DNA of 64,000 bases. It comes from CAZPBC01 sp964584775. Lineage in GTDB: Bacteria; Chlamydiota; Chlamydiia; Chlamydiales; SLFE01. The stretch is from positions 6,318-70,317 of the forward strand of contig CAZPBC010000008.1 of NCBI GenBank assembly GCA_964584775.1, read 5' to 3'. This document shows, one piece after another, positions 24,452-33,399 of this stretch; positions within the stretch are counted from its first letter, which is position 1, and every line of letters begins with the position of its first letter. A program made the position numbers and the translations under genes. The notes beneath the pieces are model-generated. The model was not told where the DNA came from. It was given only the letters and a program-made list of their open reading frames with translations, and did not search any database.

Positions 24452-25294
24452 ATGGCCGACGAAGACTTTCACACCCGAGCAACACAGCCAGGCGGCTTCG
24501 ATAAATCCCCCACCAGCGCCCCATCTGATCACCCAAAAGAGATCGCAGGCTTTGAGATCCTAGAGCATTTAGACACTGGAGGGATGAGCCATATCTACCG
24601 CGCAAAACACCCTCAAATCGAGGAAGAAATTGTTGTTAAAGTCCTTGCCACGCGGTTTTTGAAAAATGATGAGGTGGTGGGGCGTTTTCTGAAAGAAGCG
24701 AGCATCATCGCCCTTGCAGACCACCCCAACATTGTCAAACTCTACCGTTGGGGCCAATGGGAAGGAGGCCTCTACATCGCCATGGAAGCGATCGAAGGAA
24801 CCTCGCTCCACTCGCTGATCGAAAGCGGCCAGATCCGCTATCCTCAATGCTTAAAGCTGGTTCTTGAAACAGCCTATGCGCTTTGCCATCTACATACCCA
24901 CTCTATCATCCACCGTGACCTAAAACTGGAAAATATCCTCGTGACGAAAGAAGGCCAAGTCAAAGTGATTGATTTTGGAGTTTCTCAACTTCTAAGAGAG
25001 CAAAAAGCCTCTTCGAAGAGAGGAAAGCAAATTATTGGAACCCCCATCTACATGAGCCCGGAGCAGTACGAAACCCCCGACCTCGTCTCCTACCCCTCCG
25101 ACATCTACTCTCTTGGGATCGTCGCCTACGAAATGATCACTGGAAAAGTGCTCAAAGGACCCTTAGACCTCCATCAAGTTCCAGAAGCCTTACGCCCTAT
25201 TCTCTCACGCTGCTTGAAGCGCCTTCCCGAAGAGCGTTACCAAGATGTTGTCGACTTCATTGCGGACCTTTCTGAAGTTGTAAACCAACTTTAA
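24452..25294 (+). CDS. pkn5: Ser/Thr protein kinase, Pkn5-like (CT673)
   Basis: A 280-residue Hanks-type kinase. It has a glycine-loop remnant (DTGGMSHIYRA), the ATP-binding Lys in IVVKVL, the catalytic loop HRDLKLEN (about 152-160), DFG (about 173-175) and GTPIYMSPEQ. All main catalytic residues are present, so it should be active. It has no membrane segment or extra domain. Position between cdsQ and the secretin gene is that of Chlamydia Pkn5, itself reported as a T3SS substrate. It may phosphorylate host proteins or the FHA-bearing CdsD. Confidence 0.92.
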   Translation: MADEDFHTRATQPGGFDKSPTSAPSDHPKEIAGFEILEHLDTGGMSHIYRAKHPQIEEEIVVKVLATRFLKNDEVVGRFLKEASIIALADHPNIVKLYRWGQWEGGLYIAMEAIEGTSLHSLIESGQIRYPQCLKLVLETAYALCHLHTHSIIHRDLKLENILVTKEGQVKVIDFGVSQLLREQKASSKRGKQIIGTPIYMSPEQYETPDLVSYPSDIYSLGIVAYEMITGKVLKGPLDLHQVPEALRPILSRCLKRLPEERYQDVVDFIADLSEVVNQL

Positions 25295-25395
25295 GTCGTC
25301 TCCAGGGAATATATCCTTAAAAGAGAAGAAAAAAGGTGAAAAAATATCCCTTTATCTGAGAACATTCGGATTTAATTACTTACCGTCGAAACGAT

Positions 25396-28300
25396 ATGAT
25401 CCGAAGACCGACACTCTCGAGACTAGGCCTCTACAGCACCATCACGCTCATTGGAGTGAGTATCCTTGCCCTCTCCTCGCAGAGTTTCGCTATCCCCCCC
25501 AAACCTGGGTTCAATTCCAGACTCAATGAGGTTGCCGATACCCCCAATCTCCCCGAGGAAAATCTCAAAGCCTGGGAGAAACAACTTCATGACGAAGCTG
25601 AGGAGAACATCCAAAGCCTCGACAGCGATCTAGAACCCCTAGATGAGGAAGATTTAGAGGATGAAGACCCGCAAATGCTCCTCCCTGAAGATGAGGATCT
25701 TGAACCTGAGATCGACGATGATGTTTTTAGTACGCCTGACCTTCAAAAGACGCCCGCCTTCATCGCCTGGACAAAAAGAGACCTCTCAGCCCAAGAACTA
25801 GACCTCAATGAACGCACTCTCACTCATATCCAGCTAAAGGAAAAAGCGGCAGCCCTCACTCAAGAGGTCTACACACTTCGAAGTCAACCTGCACGCGGTC
25901 ATGCTGAGCAGCGTGGCCAGGCTTCACAGGCAGCCATCGCACGAAAAAGAGAGGCGTCCCTTCCCTTCCAACCTTCTCAACTCGATAAAGAGCTCCTCAC
26001 CCACCTGCTTGAGGGTGCTGAGGCTAAAAAAATAGAAAAGTGGACCTCCTCTGAAAATATGATTGTCGGCCTTCCCGCAGCAGGAGAGGAAATCGCAACA
26101 CTTGACCTCCCCCTACCCGCCGAAGATCCGAACCCAGAGCTCGACACGCTTGAAACCGAGCCTGTTCCTGAGAGAGCCGCTCCCATCCCACTTGAAGGCA
26201 GCGACCCCAACCTACTTCCCTCTATCCAGGGAGATGAGACGATCGAAGAGGATCCCCCTCTTCTCGCTTTCCATGAACCAACAGATGAGCAGGACTCCTC
26301 CCTCCTTTCACAAAGGGTGAGCCCCGACGCTCCTGGATCCCCCAAATATAACTTCTACAGCGGTGAAAGCCAAACTCAAGGCGCTTTTGACGACGACAAC
26401 AGCGATGAAGAGAAAGACCAAGAGACCTTCATCCCTACCCGTCAACCCAGACAGCAAACCGTTCCCGCTCCTACTGAGCAACCGGTTCAATACACTCCTG
26501 AACCTGAGCCACAGCCCATCCAACTCGACTACGAGTACATCAAAGAGCGTGGCGGAAAAGGAAGCATCATCCTTCCCACAGAAGCTGAGTTCAAAGAAGA
26601 GGTTCAACAAAAGGGAGACCCCCTCAACCTCTTCCCTCCTGAAAGAGAACAGCCCGCACCTGAACCTGAAGAGCCCGCCGATGTTCCCCTCCTCCCTGAA
26701 GGAGGTTTTCAGCAGCCTCAAGCCGCTGAGAAGGCCACAAAGGAGCAGTCCCAAGAGGATCAGTCCCCAGAAGAGCAGCCCGCTAAAGAGGAATCAGCAA
26801 GGAAGCAAAAATGGGAGAAAAAGACCCCCTCACAACCTGCCACAGGTGTCACAAGCCCCCTTCCCCAAACAGAAAAAGCCACCACACCTGGCACCGCTTC
26901 TGACGCCACACCTGCAGACGCGCAGTCAGACTCTGGGAAAGCGACACCGACCAAGGCTCCATCCCCCTCATCAGGCGGTCAGAGTGGAGAAACTCCGGTG
27001 AGTGAAGAGGCGCGAAAAGAAGAAGCTGAAGAGGGAGAAGCACCGACCTACTTTGTGAAGTTCAACAATGTCACGATGTCCGAGTACATCCGCTATGTGA
27101 GTATGTTCACAGGGAAAAACTTTATCTTTGACCCCGAAGATCTCGACTTCAAAGTCACCATCGTCTCGAATGAGCCAACCACAGTTCAAAACATCATGGC
27201 CGCCACCTTGCAGATGCTACGCATCCGCGGTCTCTCGATGTCGGAGATGGGAAACAACATCATCATCTTTAGAGAAGTGGGAATCAATAGCCCAGCCACC
27301 GTCGTCGGTAGCGGAAAAGAGCCCCCTAAAGACACCGATATCATCACTCAAGTTTACAGCCTCACGAACGCAGACCCTGCAACGCTCGCTAACATCATCC
27401 GCCCGATGCTTTCAGAAAGTGCGATCGTCGAAGCCGTTCCTCAAAGCCGCCACCTGATTGTCACAGGCTTGACTGCCAACGTGAACCGCATCACGAAACT
27501 GATTGAGAATATCGACTCCCCTGAAACAAGCCTCGAAGTCGGTGAGTACACCGCCCGTGCCATCACGATTTCTCAAGCCATTGAAGTTGCCGAAGAGCTC
27601 CTGCTTCCCATTGTAGGTGACCGCCCCTTTGTCATTACATCGCTTCCGGCGAAAAACACCGCTTACGTCGTTTCCACTCCGATCATCGTCGCACAAGCTC
27701 TCGCTCTCCTGAAGCAGATCGATGTCGGAACGGACATTCCAGATCTCGAGAACTTAACCGAAGAAGAGCGCCGCCGCCGAGAACAGGAACGTCTAGAGAG
27801 CCTCGAGAGAAGTCAAAGACTCGATCAGGCGAGTGGAAAATGGAAACCAGAGAGCGTCCTTGGTACGGTTCGTGGAACAAAATTCTACCTTCATAAGCTC
27901 CAGTACCGCAAAGGGGACCAGATCCAACAAGCCCTCCAAGCGGTGGCTCAAAGCCTTCAACAAGTCCAAATTGAAGAGGAAGAGGTCGATCTGATCGCAA
28001 CGATCAACAGTGTCCAGTGGATCGAATCGTCGAACTCTCTCGTCTTTACAGGAACTCCTGGAACCCTTCAGCTCGTGAAAGAGCTTGTCGATGAAATCGA
28101 CACGGCCCTCCCTCAGGTTCTCATTGAAGTGTTGATCCTTGAAGCCACCCTCGATGACACACTCACCTTTGGTGTCGACTGGGGAACCCGCTTTGGAGGT
28201 CCTGACGCTGCCGGAGCACAAGCCTTCCTCGCGACAAACTCTCCTCTAAACCAGGCCCTCGACTCTACCGTCCCCACCAACTTCGGACCAGACGCTTCTG

Positions 28301-29136
28301 GGCTCGCTAGAGCAGCAGGATTCAACCTCGGTGTCATTGGACGAACTGTCACCAAGAGCGGATGTAACTTCGGCTCTGTCGCAGCCCTTGTTTCAGCATT
28401 GAACGCAGAAAGCCGCATCGACATCCTCCTGAACCCTAAAATCGTTGTCGAAGATAACGCGACAGCAGAGTTCTTCGTAGGAATTAACACCGCCTTCCAG
28501 ACCCAGTCGATTGCCAACGATTTTGGTACCACGATCTCTAGTAACTTCGAGTTTAAAGACGTCGGTAGTACGATCAAAGTCACCCCTCTCGTGGGCAACA
28601 ACGGCATCATCACCCTGGACATCGAGCAAGAGGTGAGCTCTGCTGCCGGAGGAACCTTCCCCACAGGCGGGGGAGGAACGACTGTCACCACAGGGGGTGG
28701 AGGTGGACAATCCGACACAGCAACGGGTGGGTCGAGCACCACAGGCGCTCAGAGTATTGGACCAACCACACGAAAAAGCACCACCAAAACACGCATCCAT
28801 ATGCCTGATGGGTACTTCCTAATCATGAGTGGTCAGATCCGGGATGAAAGGGAAGAGATCCGTAACCAAGTTCCCTGCTTAGGTGGTATCCCCTTCCTCG
28901 GAGGCTTCTTCTCGCAGAAAAGAACACGTATCGATAAGAAAAACCTCATGCTCTTCATCCGACCTCAGATCGTTGATGTAGAACGCATCAACCCGATCAC
29001 CAAGCGTCAACAAGATATTTGGAAACATAGAAAACGCCACAAAAAACGTTGGCAGTTTGAAGTCGATGAAGCACTGGACTTCTTTAACATCCGTGAACCT
29101 TATGGCAAGTCTGAAGAGAGACCGCTTAGAAACTAA
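25396..29136 (+). CDS. cdsC: T3SS outer-membrane secretin CdsC (SctC)
   Basis: A 1246-residue secretin forming the outer-membrane ring. A signal peptide covers residues ~1-32 (LGVSILALSSQSFA-like core). Residues ~40-550 are an acidic, Pro/Gln/Glu-rich, low-complexity linker. N-domains begin at about 552 (YFVKFNNVTMSEYIRYVSMF). The secretin core runs from about 905 to 1210 (PQVLIEVLILEATLDDTLTF, ending with VPCLGGIPFLGGFFSQ and MLFIRPQIV). A Gly/Thr/Ser-rich loop lies near 1090-1125. The linker makes it longer than CT674 (about 920 aa). No strong ribosome binding site is seen before ATG 25396. Confidence 0.95.
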   Translation: MIRRPTLSRLGLYSTITLIGVSILALSSQSFAIPPKPGFNSRLNEVADTPNLPEENLKAWEKQLHDEAEENIQSLDSDLEPLDEEDLEDEDPQMLLPEDEDLEPEIDDDVFSTPDLQKTPAFIAWTKRDLSAQELDLNERTLTHIQLKEKAAALTQEVYTLRSQPARGHAEQRGQASQAAIARKREASLPFQPSQLDKELLTHLLEGAEAKKIEKWTSSENMIVGLPAAGEEIATLDLPLPAEDPNPELDTLETEPVPERAAPIPLEGSDPNLLPSIQGDETIEEDPPLLAFHEPTDEQDSSLLSQRVSPDAPGSPKYNFYSGESQTQGAFDDDNSDEEKDQETFIPTRQPRQQTVPAPTEQPVQYTPEPEPQPIQLDYEYIKERGGKGSIILPTEAEFKEEVQQKGDPLNLFPPEREQPAPEPEEPADVPLLPEGGFQQPQAAEKATKEQSQEDQSPEEQPAKEESARKQKWEKKTPSQPATGVTSPLPQTEKATTPGTASDATPADAQSDSGKATPTKAPSPSSGGQSGETPVSEEARKEEAEEGEAPTYFVKFNNVTMSEYIRYVSMFTGKNFIFDPEDLDFKVTIVSNEPTTVQNIMAATLQMLRIRGLSMSEMGNNIIIFREVGINSPATVVGSGKEPPKDTDIITQVYSLTNADPATLANIIRPMLSESAIVEAVPQSRHLIVTGLTANVNRITKLIENIDSPETSLEVGEYTARAITISQAIEVAEELLLPIVGDRPFVITSLPAKNTAYVVSTPIIVAQALALLKQIDVGTDIPDLENLTEEERRRREQERLESLERSQRLDQASGKWKPESVLGTVRGTKFYLHKLQYRKGDQIQQALQAVAQSLQQVQIEEEEVDLIATINSVQWIESSNSLVFTGTPGTLQLVKELVDEIDTALPQVLIEVLILEATLDDTLTFGVDWGTRFGGPDAAGAQAFLATNSPLNQALDSTVPTNFGPDASGLARAAGFNLGVIGRTVTKSGCNFGSVAALVSALNAESRIDILLNPKIVVEDNATAEFFVGINTAFQTQSIANDFGTTISSNFEFKDVGSTIKVTPLVGNNGIITLDIEQEVSSAAGGTFPTGGGGTTVTTGGGGGQSDTATGGSSTTGAQSIGPTTRKSTTKTRIHMPDGYFLIMSGQIRDEREEIRNQVPCLGGIPFLGGFFSQKRTRIDKKNLMLFIRPQIVDVERINPITKRQQDIWKHRKRHKKRWQFEVDEALDFFNIREPYGKSEERPLRN

Positions 29137-30052
29137 GCTCCTCGTTTCGATCCTTCTTCTCACTTTTTTGACGGGCTGTCATCCGCGCACCTACGTGTTG
29201 GACCCCAACCTCTGCTATACGCCTACAACCTGCGACATCGCAGAAAGGAGCTCTCCGTTCCCTCCGTTAGAAAAAGAGGAGTTGAAAGAAGAGTGGGGTA
29301 AGGAGCTTCTCATCGGGGAAAAATTTGGTGAAGAACTGGACCTCTACCGCTCGATTACTGCCCTGAAAAGAGCTCTTTTTCTCATCCCTGAAGACGAGAG
29401 TGAAAGGCGCACTCAAATAGAGTATGACATCCTCACCGCCTACTTCTTTGCAGAAAAATACAGCGACGTCATCCGCAGTTTTGACGAATCTAATCTCAAA
29501 AATCTTTCCAAAGACTCCCCCCTCTTCAACGACCTCCTCGTGATGCTCGTCCTCTCCTACGAAAAGATCTGCGACCCTTATAAGGCGAAAGTCGTCTTAG
29601 ATATCCTCCGCGAGTCGGCCCCGGAACGTGCAGAGAAACTCCAACTCTCTAAAGCTATCCAAGAGGGAGACCTACCGACCCTCCAAGCCATGAACCGGCC
29701 CAGCTGGGTTGACTGCTACTGCCAAGAACGCCTCTCCGTTCGAAAAGCGCAAATCTACAACGCCCTTTTTCCAGGAGCAGGCTACTACTATGTTGGACAA
29801 AAGAAGACAGCCCTCACCTCTTTCGTGCTAAACGCCCTTTTCCTCACCGCCACAGCCCAATTTTTCAAGCAGGGATACATCTCTGCCGGAATCATTACCG
29901 CCAGCCTGGAGTTTGGTTGGTACGTCGGAGGGATCAACGGCGCAGGCCTTGCTGCAAAATTCCACAACGATCACACTTACAGTCAATATGCGCGTGAGTC
30001 CATGATCGAAGACCAACTTTTTCCCACCCTCATGATCCAACATGCGTTTTAA
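29102..30052 (+). CDS. putative lipoprotein with TPR-like and C-terminal membrane-helix domain
   Basis: A 316-residue protein; ATG 29102 overlaps the end of cdsC by 35 bp. The N-terminus (LLVSILLLTFLTGC) has a lipobox, so it is a likely lipoprotein. Helical repeats at about 70-190 resemble TPR units. The C-terminal part (NALFPGAGYYYVGQKKTALT, ALFLTATAQFF, AGIITASLEFGWYVGGINGA) resembles the small membrane domain found in proteins next to YidD-like genes. A YidD-like gene follows with an 11-bp overlap. The joint function is unknown; an envelope assembly role is inferred. Confidence 0.7.
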   Translation: MASLKRDRLETKLLVSILLLTFLTGCHPRTYVLDPNLCYTPTTCDIAERSSPFPPLEKEELKEEWGKELLIGEKFGEELDLYRSITALKRALFLIPEDESERRTQIEYDILTAYFFAEKYSDVIRSFDESNLKNLSKDSPLFNDLLVMLVLSYEKICDPYKAKVVLDILRESAPERAEKLQLSKAIQEGDLPTLQAMNRPSWVDCYCQERLSVRKAQIYNALFPGAGYYYVGQKKTALTSFVLNALFLTATAQFFKQGYISAGIITASLEFGWYVGGINGAGLAAKFHNDHTYSQYARESMIEDQLFPTLMIQHAF

Positions 30053-30440
30053 CACTATCTTCTTATTCCTCATCCCCTCCCTCCTCGTCTCTGTACCTTA
30101 TAATCCGACCGAGAGAAAAGCCTGGGGCCCTTGGGGAAAAGACGCTTCGCTTAGCAAACAGAAAACCTCTACACCGAAGCAGGAATCCAACCTCCTGATC
30201 ACCGCCGCTTCAAAAGTCATCCAGCTGCGGCAAGAGGTCCTCACACACGCTGATGGCCCAAGGAGCCACTACTTCCCCTCCAGCTCACAGTATGCACTCG
30301 ATGCACTGCATAAATATGGATTTTTCTGGGGCTACCTGCTCGCCTGCGACCGCCTCATGAGAGAAAATGATGACGAATGGGTCTATGCTACCACCGACAT
30401 CGACCCGCTCCACATCCTTAAATATGACCCGGTACAGTAG
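30042..30440 (+). CDS. secreted YidD-like protein without cysteines
   Basis: A 132-residue protein with a signal peptide (residues 1-18). The central stretch GPRSHYFPSSSQYALDALHK then YGFFWGYLLACDRLMRE follows the YidD pattern (R.F.P.CS.YA..A...G...G..L...R..R), but the conserved Cys positions are replaced. YidD proteins assist membrane-protein insertion. Loss of the Cys residues and an export signal suggest a different job. It overlaps the preceding lipoprotein gene and its 3' end overlaps the convergent PAS gene by 23 bp. Confidence 0.65.
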   Translation: MRFNTIFLFLIPSLLVSVPYNPTERKAWGPWGKDASLSKQKTSTPKQESNLLITAASKVIQLRQEVLTHADGPRSHYFPSSSQYALDALHKYGFFWGYLLACDRLMRENDDEWVYATTDIDPLHILKYDPVQ

Positions 30441-31578
30441 AGGTCGTCGATAGGGGATAGAGAATCCCCACGGCGTGGTTTTTGAAGACTCCTGTGCGGA
30501 TCACAGCGAGTCGGCACTGAAGGGTTTTCTCACCCTCATTTTTGGATGCAAAAGAGAGAAGCAACTCCGCCTCTTGCGTTTGACCCAGACGGTTCAGCGT
30601 CTCTTGCCAGACCTCTTGACCTCCACGCATCAGATCTTTGAAATCGTGGATGAAGTTCTCAGGTCCCCATCCTAAAAACTCTTTCGTCTGGTCATTGGCA
30701 AAAACCAAATGCCCTTCACGAAGAGAGTAAACAAAGACAATGCAAGAACTCTCACTGCGGAAGGCGTCGTAAAGACGGCGGCGGTTGAGTGCAGAGTTGT
30801 CCATTCCCATTTGAAATCGAGCGTCTTCAGCAAAGTAACTCGATGTGAGCTTCTGCGCAATGTTGAGGCAGCGTTGTAGCTGCTTGCTACCTTCGCGTTC
30901 TCTCTCCACCACAGGTGAAGGGGCGCGAAGGAACTCTTCTTGAGTTGGAGGCATCGGCATGTCCGATTCGGTTTCTGTCACCTTGAGAAGGGTGTTGAGA
31001 TCATACGTCAAATCATCAATCGATGACTCCAAGTTGTGGATCTCTTTTTGCTTATCATCCATGGTGGCGCGAAGGCCATTCACCGTCTCTGTGTATTCCT
31101 TAAGGAGGCGCTCTCTCTTTTCAGAGTGTTCTTGATACTCTGCAATCACCCTTAAGTGCTCTTCTTTGAAGTTCGCAAACTGTGACTGGAGCTCTTCATA
31201 TTCTGCTTTTTGACGGTACCAAGCCTCTTTCACCTCTTCAAGCTCTTCAACAAGCGCCTCTTCTTGACCCCGCAAACTTTCAAGCTCACTTTGCATCGCT
31301 TGGACATCTTCTCTCTCCTCAGAAAGGGGTTCAACGGCTTTCGATGCGCTGACCTCTGCACTAGGAGCTGTAGTCCCCTCTTTGAAGCGGAGAAAAGAAA
31401 AAATCAGGGCGACGGAGCCAAGTGACGCTAAAAGAAAAGAGAGTCCAAAGACCCACTTGGCGCTATCGGTGGGCATCTGAGAAACAGTAAAGAGCACAAG
31501 CGCCACAGCCGGCAAAAAATAGCAGGCCAGAACCACAAGAAAAAAACGGTGATTCTTGTTATTCAATTTCTCGCTCAT
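30418..31578 (-). CDS. membrane-anchored coiled-coil protein with PAS-like domain
   Basis: About 386 residues. Two membrane helices at ~10-32 and ~43-63 are followed by a long coiled coil (~85-190) and, at about 265-375, a PAS-like sensor domain (SSCIVFVYSLREGHLVFAND then TKEFLGWGP). No histidine-kinase or GGDEF domain follows, so the output is unclear. The ATG at 31578 is preferred over GTG 31581 because AAGG lies just upstream. The mutarotase-like gene ends 9 bp upstream, so the two are likely co-transcribed. Confidence 0.75.
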   Translation of the reverse strand: MSEKLNNKNHRFFLVVLACYFLPAVALVLFTVSQMPTDSAKWVFGLSFLLASLGSVALIFSFLRFKEGTTAPSAEVSASKAVEPLSEEREDVQAMQSELESLRGQEEALVEELEEVKEAWYRQKAEYEELQSQFANFKEEHLRVIAEYQEHSEKRERLLKEYTETVNGLRATMDDKQKEIHNLESSIDDLTYDLNTLLKVTETESDMPMPPTQEEFLRAPSPVVEREREGSKQLQRCLNIAQKLTSSYFAEDARFQMGMDNSALNRRRLYDAFRSESSCIVFVYSLREGHLVFANDQTKEFLGWGPENFIHDFKDLMRGGQEVWQETLNRLGQTQEAELLLSFASKNEGEKTLQCRLAVIRTGVFKNHAVGILYPLSTTSTVPGHI

Positions 31579-31587
31579 CACACCTTA

Positions 31588-32319
31588 CTATATACCAGAG
31601 ACATTGATTCTAAGCGAGCTAGCCGTTAAAGTTGGACGGTCTGGATTTTGAGCAGTCATGCCTCCCATCCAAAGGACCCCTCCTTCGTTTTGAACATAGA
31701 GCGAACTCTCCTGTGAAGGAAAGTGGGCCTCGAGTTGGATCGCATCCGTCTGGAGGTGCCCCTTTAGAGGATCGAGACGCGGATAGAGAGGGGTTGCGAA
31801 GGGTTGACTGAGATCCGCCTCTAACTCTTCACTCGAGCGCTCTTGAAAAACAGAAGGAAGAGGGACGAGCTCCGCTTCTCGATAGACCAGCTTTTTGGAG
31901 TCCGTCAAAAGGGTGCCTTTTCCAGAAGCAAAGGGAAAGAGAACGCCGGCTAGCCCCTCCTCTTCAGAAGTTGTATCTAACTGAATATCAATACTTTGAT
32001 CTAATATTTTCATCTTTAACGAGAGATAAAATCCAAAACCCTGCTTCTCTGCAGTCGACTCATCAGATTTGAGTGTCGCAACCAACTCCTCGCCCCTCAA
32101 CTCGGCCTCCCAAGGGGCATAGGCTGCAAGACCATTCGGATAGGGGTCCTCATGACCTAAGAGCTTTGGGTTGCGCTTTCCAAAATGCGGACCAACGACA
32201 AATGGCAAAGCCGATCTGGTCGCTAAGCGCTCCTGTCCCCCTATTTTGAAGCTTTTTAACCGAAGCCCCTCTTGAGGGTCGACTGAGATCGAGAGCTTCT
32301 CCGATTTAAGTTCTAGCAT
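31588..32319 (-). CDS. aldose 1-epimerase/mutarotase-like protein
   Basis: A 243-residue protein. The start is placed at ATG 32319, which has GGAG 6 bp upstream; the frame runs open much further but would overlap the opposite gene. The sequence (SISVDPQEGLRLKSFKIGGQ, VVGPHFGKRNPKLLGHEDPY, GLAAYAPWEAEL) suggests the beta-sandwich galactose-mutarotase-like fold acting on hexoses or hexose phosphates. I could not place the catalytic His/Glu with certainty. It is shorter than classical GalM (about 340 aa). Confidence 0.55.
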   Translation of the reverse strand: MLELKSEKLSISVDPQEGLRLKSFKIGGQERLATRSALPFVVGPHFGKRNPKLLGHEDPYPNGLAAYAPWEAELRGEELVATLKSDESTAEKQGFGFYLSLKMKILDQSIDIQLDTTSEEEGLAGVLFPFASGKGTLLTDSKKLVYREAELVPLPSVFQERSSEELEADLSQPFATPLYPRLDPLKGHLQTDAIQLEAHFPSQESSLYVQNEGGVLWMGGMTAQNPDRPTLTASSLRINVSGI

Positions 32320-32349
32320 AAAATCTCCCAAGAATTTGACAATAAGATC

Positions 32350-33399
32350 ATGCAACAAAAATGGATTGCACTCAACCATGAAGGGTTCCCTCATCACACG
32401 GAACACCTCGCACCGATTGCGAAACTCTTTGAGATGCCCCTCATCGTGACCGATGAAGATGCCGCAGCGCTCTTCAGACACTACTATCCTGGCCTCCAGG
32501 TTGAAGTCATTCCTCGGAGCGAGCTCACGACTGACTTTCTCAAAGAACACTGTAGTCTGATCGCCACCTCCCACGACCCAGACCGCGAAAAATTCCATGC
32601 TCTCTTTGGAGAGGAGATGACACAGCTCTTTGTCCCGCACGGCTTCTCCGATAAGGCTTACTGGATGACCCAGTCGGCCCTCTCGGACATCTGCCTCCTC
32701 TACGGCGAGCAGATGCTCACCCTCATTCAAAACTCTCCCCTCGCCTCCTCTCTTCAAAAAACGGTGCGAATGGGAAACTTGCGCTACCACGACTACCTTC
32801 AAAACAAAGAGGTGTATGACCAGATCACAAAAAAAGAACTGCCCCTAGACCCATCCAAAAAAACACTCCTTTACGCTCCAACCTGGACATGGAATGAAGA
32901 GCACTCCCGGACCTCTTTCTTCGACGCCGCTGAAATCCTCCTCAAAAACCTTCCTTCAGACTGCCAGCTCATCGTCAAACTCCATCCTCATCTCAAACTC
33001 AACAACATCGCCCACGTCGAGCGGATCATTGCCCTCTACGAAGAGGAGGAGAACATCCACTTTCTCGAAGAGTTCCCACTCATCTATCCATTGCTCGACC
33101 TCACCGATATCTACATCGGGGACCTCTCTTCCATCGGTTACGACTTTCTCGTCTACGACCGCCCCCTCTTCTTTCTCAACCACCAACGAAGAGACCCCGA
33201 AAAAGATCCTGATGTTTTTCTCTTTCGGGCCGGCCGCTCTCTCCTTCCTGAAGAGTTTTCGAAGATCTACCAATTGATTGGAGAAGAAGAAGATCCCTCA
33301 CTTTCTCAGAAACGAAAAGAGCTCTACAAATTCACTTTTGATGAGATCGACCCAGAAGAGGTCAAAAAAGAAATCTTAGCAGCCGTTCAAAAGAGTTGA
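32350..33399 (+). CDS. CDP-glycerol glycerophosphotransferase-like protein
   Basis: A 349-residue protein resembling the TagB/TagF family that transfers glycerol phosphate or similar groups onto surface polymers. Family-like motifs are LFVPHGFSDKAYWM, LLYAPTWTWNEEHSRTSFFD, LIVKLHPHLKL, and DIYIGDLSSIGYDFLVYDRP with FFLNHQRRDPE. No membrane segment is seen, so it is probably a peripheral inner-membrane enzyme. Divergent to the mutarotase gene by 30 bp and overlapping the nucleotidyltransferase gene 3' end by 13 bp. Its substrate in a chlamydia is unknown. Confidence 0.8.
   Translation: MQQKWIALNHEGFPHHTEHLAPIAKLFEMPLIVTDEDAAALFRHYYPGLQVEVIPRSELTTDFLKEHCSLIATSHDPDREKFHALFGEEMTQLFVPHGFSDKAYWMTQSALSDICLLYGEQMLTLIQNSPLASSLQKTVRMGNLRYHDYLQNKEVYDQITKKELPLDPSKKTLLYAPTWTWNEEHSRTSFFDAAEILLKNLPSDCQLIVKLHPHLKLNNIAHVERIIALYEEEENIHFLEEFPLIYPLLDLTDIYIGDLSSIGYDFLVYDRPLFFLNHQRRDPEKDPDVFLFRAGRSLLPEEFSKIYQLIGEEEDPSLSQKRKELYKFTFDEIDPEEVKKEILAAVQKS

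Noticed and set aside
32320..32802. N-terminal extension of the mutarotase-like gene up to 32802
   Set aside because: It would overlap the start half of the opposite-strand transferase gene; the internal ATG at 32319 has a good ribosome binding site.
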